Source: Bacteroidales bacterium KHT7 (GTDB lineage Bacteria; Bacteroidota; Bacteroidia; Bacteroidales; Bacteroidaceae). Taken from it: a stretch of DNA of 64,000 nucleotides. How positions within the stretch are numbered: position 1 is the first letter of the stretch; every line of letters begins with the position of its first letter. The stretch covers positions 78,497-142,496 of the forward strand of contig FNBQ01000006.1 of NCBI GenBank assembly GCA_900102385.1, in the 5' to 3' direction. The position numbers were made by a program, and so were the translations under genes. Below, piece by piece: positions 26,201-34,758 of the stretch. Below the pieces are notes generated by a model, which saw only the letters and a program-made list of their open reading frames with translations, had not been told where the DNA came from and ran no database searches.

Positions 26201-27022
26201 CTATCTCCTTGGCTTCTTTCCTTGTGGTACAGGTGGCTGAGGACGAGGCTGAAAACGCATAGGGTTGTCTCGGTCGCCCCATACAAAAGCCTTGAGAAGT
26301 CCGCCAAGAGGAAGCTCTATCTTCGAGTCGCCAATCTTGATGTAAGGGTTTACCAAAGGCTCAGTTATCCATTTGCCGTTCATCGGGTTTACATACCTGT
26401 TCACTCCCACTTTCGCACCAAAAGTCTTGTTTAGTCGGATATCGGCATAGCCTCCGTAGTTGCTATTGTTTACGTAAGGACTCATGGCAGGACCTACATG
26501 CATTTGGTTGGCATAGTAATATCCGAAGGCATGAAGAGAAACCCTTGAATTGATGTTATAGCCGATAGTGCCGCCATATCCCATCTGCGTAGAAAGCGTG
26601 TGCTGCCAAGGCATCCAATATTTGTTGGCAACAGCCTGTGCGCTGAAATCCCATCTGCCTACATGCTGGTTTAGCGACACCATCCCTCTTTCTGTGCCCA
26701 TCAATCCCACCTGTTGGCTGGTCATACCGTAGAATCCAAGCGAAGCACCTCTCCACAGATTAAAACTCGTATTGCCTGCTTTGGGAATATCTGTATAGAT
26801 TCTTGAGTTGTCGTTGAATGCATGAAGTTCTTCAGGTTTAGGTTTTAGGCTCATAGTGGCAAATTGCAGGTGTGTAGAGTCTCGCAGCAACAGAGACTTC
26901 TGTTCGACAGGTAGCATATTGATGCTGCTGTCTGACTTTAACAAACCGTCCGTTTCGCTTTGTGCTTTTATTGCAGATGAACAAAACGCGCAACATAGTG
27001 CTAAAATGAGTTGTTTTTTCAT
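26201..27022 (-). CDS. Secreted protein of unknown function, possibly an outer-membrane beta-barrel
   Basis: 273 residues with a signal peptide (MKKQLILALCCAFCSSAIKAQ). From about residue 85 on, alternating aromatic and Gly/Asn-rich stretches (GFYGMTSQQVG, YGGTIGYNINSRVSLHAFGYYY, NYGGYADIRLNKTFGAKVGV) look like amphipathic strands. The C-terminus is proline- and basic-rich (RPQPPVPQGKKPRR). No known family recognised. It stands alone between the defence island and the purine-salvage gene. A CAAAGGTA (minus TACCTTTG) box at 27049-27056 is a candidate -7 element. Confidence 0.75.
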   Translation of the reverse strand: MKKQLILALCCAFCSSAIKAQSETDGLLKSDSSINMLPVEQKSLLLRDSTHLQFATMSLKPKPEELHAFNDNSRIYTDIPKAGNTSFNLWRGASLGFYGMTSQQVGLMGTERGMVSLNQHVGRWDFSAQAVANKYWMPWQHTLSTQMGYGGTIGYNINSRVSLHAFGYYYANQMHVGPAMSPYVNNSNYGGYADIRLNKTFGAKVGVNRYVNPMNGKWITEPLVNPYIKIGDSKIELPLGGLLKAFVWGDRDNPMRFQPRPQPPVPQGKKPRR

Positions 27023-27219
27023 ATTGAATAGTTTTTCATACCTTAATGCAAAGGTATGAAATTTTTTAATATAGAGTGGGATTTTTGTAAGATTTGTTAT
27101 ATCAAACTCGAAAAACCTAAAATATTCTTTGAAATAACTGAATTATAGTTTGTTATATATGCGCTTTTGAGGGAGAACGATGAGGCTTGAAACATCAAAA
27201 TGTATAAGGTTCGATAATC

Positions 27220-27270
27220 AATCGGGCAGAAAAGCGAAGAATGAGGAATCCTTCGTCTTTCCGCCCGATT
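27220..27270 (-). terminator. Hairpin downstream of the Xpt-GuaD fusion gene
   Basis: Arms AATCGGGC (27220-27227) and GCCCGATT (27263-27270), with partial internal pairing (GCGAAGAATG... / ...CCTTCGTC). No clear T tract follows on the minus strand, so termination is only probable. Confidence 0.45.
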
Positions 27271-27292
27271 TGTTCTCTGTATCGATAAAAAA

Positions 27293-28315
27293 TCAATATT
27301 CAATCTTGTCAACCTTCAGACGCCAGTCGCGGAAGGCGCGCTGAGCCTCGTGGCGCAGCAGGCAGATTGAAGGAATGTTGCGTGAGTCGGCAGGCTTGTC
27401 AATCTCGTCGTAGATAAACTGGTCGTCGAAGTCGATGTCCTTGGCATCGACAGCCGTGTTGCCGTAGTAAATCTTGTTTATTCCGCTCCAATAAATCGCG
27501 CTCAGACACATAGGGCAAGGCTCGCACGAGGTGTAGATAACACATCCGTCCAGTTTGAAAGTGCCCAGCTTCTGGCACGCGTTTCTGATTGCAGAGACCT
27601 CGGCGTGTGCCGTAGGGTCGCTGTTTGCCGTCACGCGGTTAACGCCTGTGGCAACAAGTTCGCCGTCCTTAACGATTACCGCGCCAAACGGACCGCCGCC
27701 GTTCTTCACGTTCTCGACAGATGCGTCTATGGCAATCTGCATAAACTTCTTGTCCTGCTCGGTAATCTCGCTGCTCTGCACAATGGCAAGGCTCTTGATG
27801 TCGAGGTTAGGGTACTGCTCAAGAATGCGCTTGCGTCCCTGCATATAGTCCTTTTCGATGAGGAAGGCGCAGCCAACCATCTCTGCTCCAGCCTGATGGA
27901 TAAGGTCGATGGCTGCCAAAGTCGTGTTTCCGTTGGCAATGAAATCGTCGACAAACAGAATCTTGTCGCCCTTGCTCAGCATGTCGGTGCCCAGCACAAG
28001 GTCGATGTTCTTAGCCTTTGTAAACGAGTGAACCACGGTTGTGTAGCACTTATCCATGGTGCTTGGCTTTGCCTTCTTGATGTAGACAACAGGCAGACTC
28101 ATCTCCAAGCCAACCATAATGGCCGGGGCGATGCCGCTTGCCTCTACCGTCATTACCTTTGTTATTCCGCTGTTGGCAAACATGGCTGCAATTTCCTTGC
28201 CTATGCTGTGCATCAACTGAGGGTCTATCTTATGGTTGATGAAACTGTCAACTTTCAGTATTCCGCCGGGAAGATACTTACCTTCTTCGGCAATTCGTCT
28301 TTCAAGTTCTTTCAT
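27293..28315 (-). CDS. Xanthine phosphoribosyltransferase-guanine deaminase fusion
   Basis: 340 residues in one uninterrupted frame. Residues 1-185 match xanthine phosphoribosyltransferase (Xpt): the N-terminus is ...EEGKYLPGGILKVDSFINHKIDP, with PRPP loop FVDDFIANGNT at 121-131. Residues 188-340 match the cytidine/guanine deaminase fold (GuaD): HAEVSAI with zinc ligand H237 and catalytic E239, and PCPMC with Cys267 and Cys270. The tail AKDIDFDDQFIYDEI near 291-305 is typical of guanine deaminase. Together the two halves would convert guanine to xanthine and then, with PRPP, to XMP. Both catalytic sets are present. A single-gene fusion of these consecutive steps is unusual. It lies 32 bp from the PafA-like phosphatase gene, with which it may share transcription. 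Confidence 0.9.
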   Translation of the reverse strand: MKELERRIAEEGKYLPGGILKVDSFINHKIDPQLMHSIGKEIAAMFANSGITKVMTVEASGIAPAIMVGLEMSLPVVYIKKAKPSTMDKCYTTVVHSFTKAKNIDLVLGTDMLSKGDKILFVDDFIANGNTTLAAIDLIHQAGAEMVGCAFLIEKDYMQGRKRILEQYPNLDIKSLAIVQSSEITEQDKKFMQIAIDASVENVKNGGGPFGAVIVKDGELVATGVNRVTANSDPTAHAEVSAIRNACQKLGTFKLDGCVIYTSCEPCPMCLSAIYWSGINKIYYGNTAVDAKDIDFDDQFIYDEIDKPADSRNIPSICLLRHEAQRAFRDWRLKVDKIEY

Positions 28316-28347
28316 GATATGTGTCCATTTTTAGTCGTTAATAATCG

Positions 28348-29931
28348 TTATTTCCACTCAATAACGTCGCCCAGACATCCGCTTGGCATCTGAATGCCCA
28401 GCATGTTGGCAACTGTTGTAGATATGTCTGTTATGTGGTGTGTGCGGTTGTCGGCCACGCCGTGCGGAACATGCCAGCCCATAAGCATGAATGGGATGTG
28501 CGCGTCGTAAGGCGACCATACGCCGTGGCTGTTGCCCAGATAAATGCCGTTTCGCTTGTCTATAAGCTCGCTGTATCCGTTTTCGAGAATGAGTGCAATC
28601 TCGCCGCTGCGCTTAGGGTTGTAGCCATTGGCAACCTGCTCCTTCAGTCGTGCAGGCAGATATTCGGGCATATTGTTTATGTCGAATGCGTAGTGAACGT
28701 CTGGACGCTTCAGCATCTGCTCTATGATGAACTTCTTCAGAGCGGCGACATCAGCCTTCTGCTCGCCAATGGTGCGGTAGTTAAGATGAATCTGATAGTT
28801 CTTCGCGCTCATCACTACGTCATCCTTCAAGCCGAATTTCTCGTTTATCGCCTTGTTCAGTTCCTTGCATACGGCTTTGTCGTCCCACGCGCCGCCCGGC
28901 AGTTTGTGGTCGATAAGGAACGACGGATTGTGCGCTCCGGCGTGGTCGGCTGTGAGGAAGGCAAGATATCCGTCTTTCCCGAATTTTCCGTCGAGATAGT
29001 TGAAGAAATCAGCCAGTTCGCGGTCGAGGCGCAGATAGCAGTCTTCCATCAAGATTGAGTTTGGACCAACCAAGTGTGAGATGGCATCGGGAGCCGAGAA
29101 ACTAACGGTCAGGAAGTCGCAAAGTCCGTTCTGACCGAGTTTTTCGCCCTCTATGGCAGCCTTTGCCATGGCGAGGGTAAGATTGTTGCCCCAATGCGAG
29201 TTCTTTATCTCCTTAGGGTCGAGCTCCAACTCGTAAGGACTGTTCTTCTTCGTGCTCTGAACGTATGTGTTCTCGTCGAAGAGTAGGTTGCCCCAGCCTT
29301 GTTTCAGGTATTTCTTGCCCAATTCCTGCTTGTTGAAATCTTTTACCCACTTAGGCAACTCGTTCATATAGTAAGTGCTTGTAATAAAGCAGTTATCCTT
29401 TGTGTCGTACCAATATGCTCCGTTGGCTGTGTGTCCTGCCGGAAGAATGGCGGCGCGGTCTTTCAGCGCAACGCCTATGGTCTTGTTGCGGAAGTTGTAA
29501 GCCAGACGCAACTCGTCGGTGATGGTTGTTACGAGCATGTTGTGAGGCGACATCTTTCCGGCTGCATTCTTAGAACCTACGCTCTCGACCGAGTCGTCCT
29601 GACAGCAGTAAATCTTGCGCTGCTCCTGCTCAATAAAGAAGCTGTTGCCCGTGATGCCCGTGAGCGCAGGCACCGAGCCGGTAAAGATACATGTGTGTCC
29701 CACGGCTGTGATAGTCGGGATGTAATTAATCATCATGTTGTTGCAACTCACTCCCTCGCGCATCATGCGCTTAAATCCGCCGTCGCAATAGCGGTCGTTG
29801 TAGCGCATAAGGTAATCCCATCTCATCTGGTCAACAACAATGCCTACAACAATTTTCGGACGTTCAACCTGTGCAACTACCGTTGCCGTGCTTGCCACAA
29901 GGACTGATAACAGAAATAATAGTTTCTTCAT
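28348..29931 (-). CDS. PafA-like alkaline phosphatase / type I phosphodiesterase family protein
   Basis: 527 residues with a signal peptide (MKKLLFLLSVLVASTATVVA). Metal ligand region IVVGIVVDQMRWDY (28-40; Asp34) and nucleophile region PTITAVGHT (72-80, probable nucleophile Thr75) match PafA-type phosphomonoesterases. Later metal ligands appear in PDAISHLVGPNS, LTADHAGAHN and NSHGVWSPYDAHIP. It is periplasmic or surface-exposed and releases phosphate from phosphomonoesters. Length is in the family range (about 530-550). It is transcribed toward the Xpt-GuaD gene. Confidence 0.88.
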   Translation of the reverse strand: MKKLLFLLSVLVASTATVVAQVERPKIVVGIVVDQMRWDYLMRYNDRYCDGGFKRMMREGVSCNNMMINYIPTITAVGHTCIFTGSVPALTGITGNSFFIEQEQRKIYCCQDDSVESVGSKNAAGKMSPHNMLVTTITDELRLAYNFRNKTIGVALKDRAAILPAGHTANGAYWYDTKDNCFITSTYYMNELPKWVKDFNKQELGKKYLKQGWGNLLFDENTYVQSTKKNSPYELELDPKEIKNSHWGNNLTLAMAKAAIEGEKLGQNGLCDFLTVSFSAPDAISHLVGPNSILMEDCYLRLDRELADFFNYLDGKFGKDGYLAFLTADHAGAHNPSFLIDHKLPGGAWDDKAVCKELNKAINEKFGLKDDVVMSAKNYQIHLNYRTIGEQKADVAALKKFIIEQMLKRPDVHYAFDINNMPEYLPARLKEQVANGYNPKRSGEIALILENGYSELIDKRNGIYLGNSHGVWSPYDAHIPFMLMGWHVPHGVADNRTHHITDISTTVANMLGIQMPSGCLGDVIEWK

Positions 29932-29983
29932 ACGTTAATGCTTTTAAAATGCCGTAAAGATAGTAAATATTTATAAAATTTGG

Positions 29984-30014
29984 TTGTTTTTTAACTTAGG
30001 TTTCATTAAATTTG
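29984..30014 (+). promoter_or_regulatory. Promoter of the dihydroorotase gene
   Basis: TTG at 29984-29986 and TAAATTTG at 30007-30014 (20 bp spacing), 21 bp before the start codon at 30036. Confidence 0.6.
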
Positions 30015-30035
30015 CATCTGTGAATTTCTGAAACC

Positions 30036-31445
30036 ATGGGAAAAAAGTTTTTTTACAATGCTATGATTGTAAACGAGGGCACATGTGCAATGGGCTCCGT
30101 TTTGGTCTATGATAACATTATTGTCAAGATTGTATATATTGATGAAGGTGCTGCCGCGTACAACGATTTTGTGCACGAGGCACAGGAGCAGGGGGCTGAA
30201 ATAATCTTCTGCCAAGGAATGTTGCTGATGCCGGGCGTGATTGACGACCACGTTCATTTCCGCGACCCCGGACTAACCCACAAGGCAGATATGGAGAGCG
30301 AATCGGCTGCCGCTGCCGCGGGAGGCGTTACAACCTTCTTCGACATGCCAAACACCAAGCCGCAGACCGTGAGCATCGACGACCTTAACGAAAAGTTCCG
30401 CCATGCTGCCGAGTGCAGCCACGTTAACTATTCGTTCTTCTTCGGAGCAACGAACAGCAATACCGAGATGCTTAAGCAACTCGACAAGAAAAAGGTGTGC
30501 GGCGTAAAGGTCTTCATGGGCTCATCAACCGGAAATATGCTTGTAGACAACTACGAGTCGCTCAAGACAATATTCAAGGAAAGTCCTCTGCCGATAATGA
30601 CCCATTGCGAGGATACAGAGATTATCGACGCCAACATGGCCGAGTACAAATCGCACCACGGCGAAGATCCCGATGTTAAGTTCCATCCCGAGATACGAAG
30701 CGTTGAGGCTTGCCTCAAGAGTACCGAACTCGCCGTGAAACTGGCAAGGGAAACTGGTGCGCGACTGCATGTGGCACACATCACAACTGCCGACGAACTC
30801 GAACTCATCCCGAAGTCTAAGGCGGCTCTTAACGGTAATGGCGAAGAGAAGTTCGAGAACATCACAGCCGAGGCTTGCGTGTCGCATCTGATGTTTAACG
30901 ATGCCGACTATCAGACACTCGGCACACGCATAAAATGCAATCCGGCCATCAAGGGCGAGCAGCATCAGAAGGCACTTCAGAAAGCACTCTTCGACGGACG
31001 CATTGCCGTTGTGGGCACAGACCACGCTCCGCATCTGCTAAGCGAGAAGGAGGGAGGATGCGCCAAGGCGGTGAGCGGAATGCCGATGCTTCAGTTCTCG
31101 CTCGTATCGATGCTCGACCTCATGACGACACTCTGCAACAACGACCGCCAGCAGGCTGCCATTCAGACAACAAGGCTGATGTGCCATAACCCGGCATCGC
31201 TCTTCGGCATCCGTCGCCGGGGCTACATAAGAGTGGGCTACAAGGCCGATTTCGTTATCGTTCGCGAGGCGGAATGGACTCTTAAGCAGGGCGACATCAT
31301 AAGCAAGTGCGGATGGAGTCCGCTCGAGGGCAGAAAGTTCCATCATCAGGTTTATGCCACCTACTGCAACGGCAACAAGGTGTTCGACATCAAGCAAGGC
31401 GTTGACCGCAGTTGCATAGGCGAGGCGGTAAGTTTCGACCGATAG
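30036..31445 (+). CDS. pyrC: Dihydroorotase
   Basis: 469 residues. The amidohydrolase motif DDHVHFRDPG (70-79; His72 and His74) binds the first zinc. VKVFMGSSTGNM near 157 supplies the region of the carbamylated lysine or its equivalent. LHVAHITT and GTDHAPH near 325 give the remaining ligands and the catalytic Asp. The length fits class I bacterial dihydroorotases. It catalyses the reversible cyclisation of N-carbamoyl-aspartate in pyrimidine synthesis in the cytoplasm. No other pyr gene is adjacent. A YbjQ gene follows 40 bp downstream, probably in the same transcript, closed by a strong terminator. Confidence 0.93.
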   Translation: MGKKFFYNAMIVNEGTCAMGSVLVYDNIIVKIVYIDEGAAAYNDFVHEAQEQGAEIIFCQGMLLMPGVIDDHVHFRDPGLTHKADMESESAAAAAGGVTTFFDMPNTKPQTVSIDDLNEKFRHAAECSHVNYSFFFGATNSNTEMLKQLDKKKVCGVKVFMGSSTGNMLVDNYESLKTIFKESPLPIMTHCEDTEIIDANMAEYKSHHGEDPDVKFHPEIRSVEACLKSTELAVKLARETGARLHVAHITTADELELIPKSKAALNGNGEEKFENITAEACVSHLMFNDADYQTLGTRIKCNPAIKGEQHQKALQKALFDGRIAVVGTDHAPHLLSEKEGGCAKAVSGMPMLQFSLVSMLDLMTTLCNNDRQQAAIQTTRLMCHNPASLFGIRRRGYIRVGYKADFVIVREAEWTLKQGDIISKCGWSPLEGRKFHHQVYATYCNGNKVFDIKQGVDRSCIGEAVSFDR

Positions 31446-31485
31446 TTTTTCAGCAGAAAAAAATAATCATTTAATCGTAATTATC

Positions 31486-31803
31486 ATGTTATTATCAACA
31501 ACACCAACACTCGAAGGCCATCAGATACAGCAGTATCTGGGCTTGGTTTCTGGCGAAGTTATCATCGGAGCCAATTTCATAAAGGATTTTACAGCATCGC
31601 TGCACGATTTCTTCGGAGGTCGTTCTTCGAGCTACGAGCAGACGCTTATCGAGGCAAAGGAGGCTGCGCTGAAGGAGATGAGCGAGCGTGCCGCAAGACT
31701 GGGCGCAAACGCCATCGTTGGCATCGACCTCGACTACGAGGCTATAGGCGCAAAGGGCAGCATGCTTATGGTAAGCTGTAGCGGTACTGCCGTGAAAATA
31801 TAG
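31486..31803 (+). CDS. YbjQ/DUF74 family putative heavy-metal-binding protein
   Basis: 105 residues. The pattern LVSGEVIIGANFIKDF, ARLGANAIVGIDLDYE and MLMVSCSGTAV matches the YbjQ (DUF74) family, small pentameric beta-rich proteins annotated as heavy-metal binding. The real role is unknown. It follows pyrC closely. Confidence 0.88.
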   Translation: MLLSTTPTLEGHQIQQYLGLVSGEVIIGANFIKDFTASLHDFFGGRSSSYEQTLIEAKEAALKEMSERAARLGANAIVGIDLDYEAIGAKGSMLMVSCSGTAVKI

Positions 31804-31815
31804 TTCTTTTTATTT

Positions 31816-31866
31816 AGAACGCCTCGGCTTGTCTTTTTTTGTTGGCAAGCCGAGGCGTTTTTTTTA
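31816..31866 (+). terminator. Terminator after the pyrC-ybjQ unit
   Basis: Arms AACGCCTCGGCTTG and CAAGCCGAGGCGTT followed by a run of eight T, starting just past the ybjQ stop codon. Confidence 0.9.
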
Positions 31867-32341
31867 TAGATGCGCTCTCGTTCGGGAAAAGTTTTTTTGG
31901 GAAATAGACGCAGAAAGAAACTCCGCTCAGTAATCGTATTAACCGTTTTATTTGGATTTAATCCATAGTTCGCGCATATATATTGTCCAATGCTGTTTCA
32001 GTATAGTCTAAATCTCTGTTTTTATCGTTATCAAAGTTTATAAAATAGATATAGTCGACTGTACAATTTTTGATAATCCTGTTCTGTCAACTTTTGCAAA
32101 GGTTTCGTAAAAATAGACTCGCAACTGCACATAAGGCGGTTGCGAGTCTTGCTATTGTATAAAAGTTGATTGTGTTGTTGCGGTTGTAAAAAGTCGTAGA
32201 AACTCGAGAGTTTCAACTTTCAAAAAAGAATTGTTAATTCTGAATTTTTCAATTTTCAACTCTCAAAAGAAAAATTGTCAACTGTCAATTGTCCATTGTC
32301 AATTAAAATTTTCAACTTTCAATTCTCAATTTTCAAGTTTC
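31867..32341. other. Gene-free stretch between ybjQ and thiH
   Basis: No gene seen. It contains a hairpin with 11-bp perfect arms AGACTCGCAAC (32115-32125) and GTTGCGAGTCT (32139-32149). It ends in a low-complexity tract (32225-32340) made of short TCAACTTTCAATTC- and TGTCAATTGTCCA-like units, related to tracts at 49.85 and 63.8 kb. Confidence 0.6.
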
Positions 32342-33469
32342 TTACGAAGCCTTATGGTCGAAACTGGCATCCCAGTCCTTCCATACAGGCTCACGGCCTA
32401 CAGCCTTCAGCGAGGCGATGATGTCGCCAACCTTGCGGTTATCGCTTACCGTAAACTGTTCCAAAGCCTGCGGATAAGTGTGATATCCTCCCGGATTTAC
32501 GCGACTCTCGGCACTCATCGTGGTAACGCCAAGCATAGCCATGTTGTTACGGATGAAGGCTGGCTCGCGTGTTGAGTAGCTGATGTCTACATCGTGGTCG
32601 AAGATTCGCATTGCGAAAGTAGCCTGAGCAAGTTGCTTGTCCGTCATGTAGCAGTTAGGGTGGAAGCCCTCGTTCTGTGCCGGGCGCATACGCGGAAAGT
32701 TAACCGAGTATTTAGTGCGCCAATATTTCTTCTGAAGATAGCGCAAGTGATAAGCCATCATTGTGATGTCCGTGCGCCATTCCTTCTCCAGTCCAATCAG
32801 CACGCCCATGCCTATGGAGTGCACTCCTGCCTGTCCCATGCGGTCGAAGCCATTTACGCGCCACTCAAACTTGCTCTTCATGCCGCGCGGATGATAAATG
32901 TTGTAGTTTGCCTTGTGATACGTCTCCTGAAAGCATATAACGCCGTTCAGACCATGCTCGCGCAACTCGGCATATTCTTCGGCAGCGAGAGGCATAACCT
33001 CAATCTTCAGGTTCGAGAAATATTTCTTTGCAATGTCGAGAGCCTTTGCCAGATAGGGCACTCCTGCCTTAGCCGGATTCTCGCCCGTGACAAGCAGAAT
33101 GTTCTCGAAAGGTGCAATCTCCTTTATCGCCTTGTACTCGTTCTCAATTTGCTCTGGCGTCAGGATTACGCGCGGCATTGGGTTGCTGACGTGAAATCCG
33201 CAGTATACGCAAGAGTTTGAGCACGAGTTTGTTATGTATAGCGGAATGAACATCGACATAGTGTTGCCGAATCTTTCCTCGGTATATTTTTTGCTCAGCT
33301 GAGCCATCTGTTCAAGATAAGGCTCGGCAGCAGGAGAGAGCATGGCCATGAAGTCCTCAACGTCGCAATGGCTCTTTGTCAGCGCGCGTCGCACGTCGGC
33401 ATCGGTCTTCGACATGATTTTCCGGGTTGTCTCGTCCCAGTCAATCTTTTCCAATTCTTCTGAAAACAT
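32342..33469 (-). CDS. thiH: 2-iminoacetate synthase ThiH
   Basis: 375 residues. The radical SAM motif CSNSCVYC (Cys83, Cys87, Cys90) sits in YITNSCSNSCVYCGF, and the C-terminal BATS region carries RMRPAQNEGFHPN and ISYSTREPAF. ThiH cleaves tyrosine to p-cresol and 2-iminoacetate (dehydroglycine), a precursor of the thiamine thiazole ring, with ThiG and ThiS. Length matches the family (about 370-380). It lies 13 bp downstream of thiG, in a thiS-thiG-thiH unit under a TPP riboswitch. The usual Bacteroidales companions thiE, thiC and thiF are not here. Confidence 0.95.
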   Translation of the reverse strand: MFSEELEKIDWDETTRKIMSKTDADVRRALTKSHCDVEDFMAMLSPAAEPYLEQMAQLSKKYTEERFGNTMSMFIPLYITNSCSNSCVYCGFHVSNPMPRVILTPEQIENEYKAIKEIAPFENILLVTGENPAKAGVPYLAKALDIAKKYFSNLKIEVMPLAAEEYAELREHGLNGVICFQETYHKANYNIYHPRGMKSKFEWRVNGFDRMGQAGVHSIGMGVLIGLEKEWRTDITMMAYHLRYLQKKYWRTKYSVNFPRMRPAQNEGFHPNCYMTDKQLAQATFAMRIFDHDVDISYSTREPAFIRNNMAMLGVTTMSAESRVNPGGYHTYPQALEQFTVSDNRKVGDIIASLKAVGREPVWKDWDASFDHKAS

Positions 33470-33482
33470 CTTTCTCTTTCTG

Positions 33483-34262
33483 TTAGTCGTTAAGGAAGGC
33501 GGTTAGCGGCGATGATGCCGATGCCACCAAGTTGCCCGATGTTACTGCGCCCAGTCCGCTCTCGTAAGCCATTCTGCCAGCCTCTACTGCCAGTTTGAAT
33601 GCCTTTGCCATCTCAACAGGATTGCCTGCAACCGAGATTGCTGTGTTTACGAGGCATGCCGATGCTCCCATTTCCATAGCCTCGGCTGCGTGACTTGGTG
33701 CGCCGATGCCTGCATCTACAACCACCGGAACGCCAGCCTGCTCGATGATGATGCGGATAAACTCCTTTGTCTCAAGACCCTTGTTTGTGCCGATAGGGGC
33801 AGCTAATGGCATTACGGTTGCTGCGCCGGCCTCTTCGAGCTGACGGCACAGAACGGGGTCTGCCTGACAGTATGGAAGAACCACGAAGCCCAGTTTTACA
33901 AGCTTCTCGGTTGCCTTCAGAGTCTCTACAGAGTCGGGCAGAAGGTATCGAGGGTCGGGATGAATCTCGAGTTTCAGCCAGTTTGTGCCGAATGCCTCGC
34001 GCGCCATCTGTGCGGCGAATACCGCTTCGTCGGCATCTCTCACGCCCGATGTGTTAGGCAAAAGTTGTATGTTTGGGTGGGCAATGTGCTTAAGCATATC
34101 GTCTTCTTTGTCGTCAAGCTCAATGCGTTTCATGGCAAGTGTAACCATCTCTGTGCCAGAAGCCTTGATAGCTTCTTCCATCACTTGGTTTGAGCTGAAC
34201 TTTCCAGAGCCAAGAAACAGGCGCGAGCCAAATTCCTTGCCAGCAATTACTAATTTCTCCAT
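33483..34262 (-). CDS. thiG: Thiazole synthase ThiG
   Basis: 259 residues. [22 protein letters not shown] starts the TIM-barrel. The catalytic-lysine region is [10 protein letters not shown] near residue 97. [21 protein letters not shown] (about 180-200) forms the phosphate-binding loop. ThiG condenses deoxyxylulose-5-phosphate, 2-iminoacetate and ThiS thiocarboxylate into the thiazole phosphate. It lies 13 bp before thiH and 27 bp after thiS. Confidence 0.96.
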   Translation of the reverse strand: MEKLVIAGKEFGSRLFLGSGKFSSNQVMEEAIKASGTEMVTLAMKRIELDDKEDDMLKHIAHPNIQLLPNTSGVRDADEAVFAAQMAREAFGTNWLKLEIHPDPRYLLPDSVETLKATEKLVKLGFVVLPYCQADPVLCRQLEEAGAATVMPLAAPIGTNKGLETKEFIRIIIEQAGVPVVVDAGIGAPSHAAEAMEMGASACLVNTAISVAGNPVEMAKAFKLAVEAGRMAYESGLGAVTSGNLVASASSPLTAFLND

Positions 34263-34289
34263 TTATATAAGTTTAAGTTTTTCAGAATA

Positions 34290-34487
34290 TTATCCGCCGC
34301 AAGCGGCTTTTATTATCACCACGTTGGCATTCTCGGCAAGCGGTGTGGCACTCCATTCCGAGCGCGGAATCATCTCGTTGTTTACGGCTACTGCCACGCC
34401 CTTTTCGGGCAGTTGGAGCTGTGCGGCAAGGTCGCTCACGCTTGTGCCGTCGAACTCAGTTTCCTTATTGTTTACGGTTATTTTCAT
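34290..34487 (-). CDS. thiS: Sulfur carrier protein ThiS
   Basis: 65 residues from ATG 34487 (MKITVNNKETEF). The open frame extends further upstream, but those codons fall in the riboswitch-leader spacing and have no family similarity. It has a beta-grasp fold with the C-terminal Ala-Cys-Gly-Gly, whose terminal Gly is adenylated and converted to a thiocarboxylate. It gives sulfur to ThiG. It is the first gene of thiSGH. Confidence 0.93.
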   Translation of the reverse strand: MKITVNNKETEFDGTSVSDLAAQLQLPEKGVAVAVNNEMIPRSEWSATPLAENANVVIIKAACGG

Positions 34488-34552
34488 GCACAATGAATTT
34501 TGTTTCGTTCTAAATTTCGTAGAAACAAAGTGTGCGGTGAGGCTTTGAAACA

Positions 34553-34645
34553 TGTCCTTTCGCCGGTATTAACCGGATCAAGTATTTAGGGTATAATCTC
34601 AGCCTTGAAAGACGTTCAGGGCACCCCTCTGTTCTACTGAGGTGC
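34553..34645 (-). promoter_or_regulatory. TPP riboswitch (THI box)
   Basis: On the minus strand, AGGGGTGCC is followed by GGCTGAGATTATACCC and then TTGATCCGGTTAATACCGGC, the conserved elements of the thiamine pyrophosphate aptamer (CUGAGA and ACCUGAUC-like cores). It lies 66 bp upstream of thiS, so thiSGH should be repressed when TPP is plentiful. An extra short stem (CCTCAGTAGAACAGAGG) at the 5' edge closes P1. Confidence 0.95.
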
Positions 34646-34701
34646 AAAATAAACTATTATTTTTGTTATTTCCTAAAAAAACGTTGATTATTTTGCAATA
34701 A

Positions 34702-34742
34702 AAAAGCGGAGTAATCGAACATTTAGATTACTCCGCCATATA
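34702..34742 (-). terminator. Terminator of the PASTA-rluD-ddl-acyltransferase operon
   Basis: Arms GCGGAGTAATC and GATTACTCCGC with a 9-nt loop. On the minus strand it is followed by a T run (AAAAAA on the plus strand, 34699-34706). It sits 20 bp past the acyltransferase stop. Confidence 0.85.
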
Positions 34743-34758
34743 GGTTGCTGATATTATG

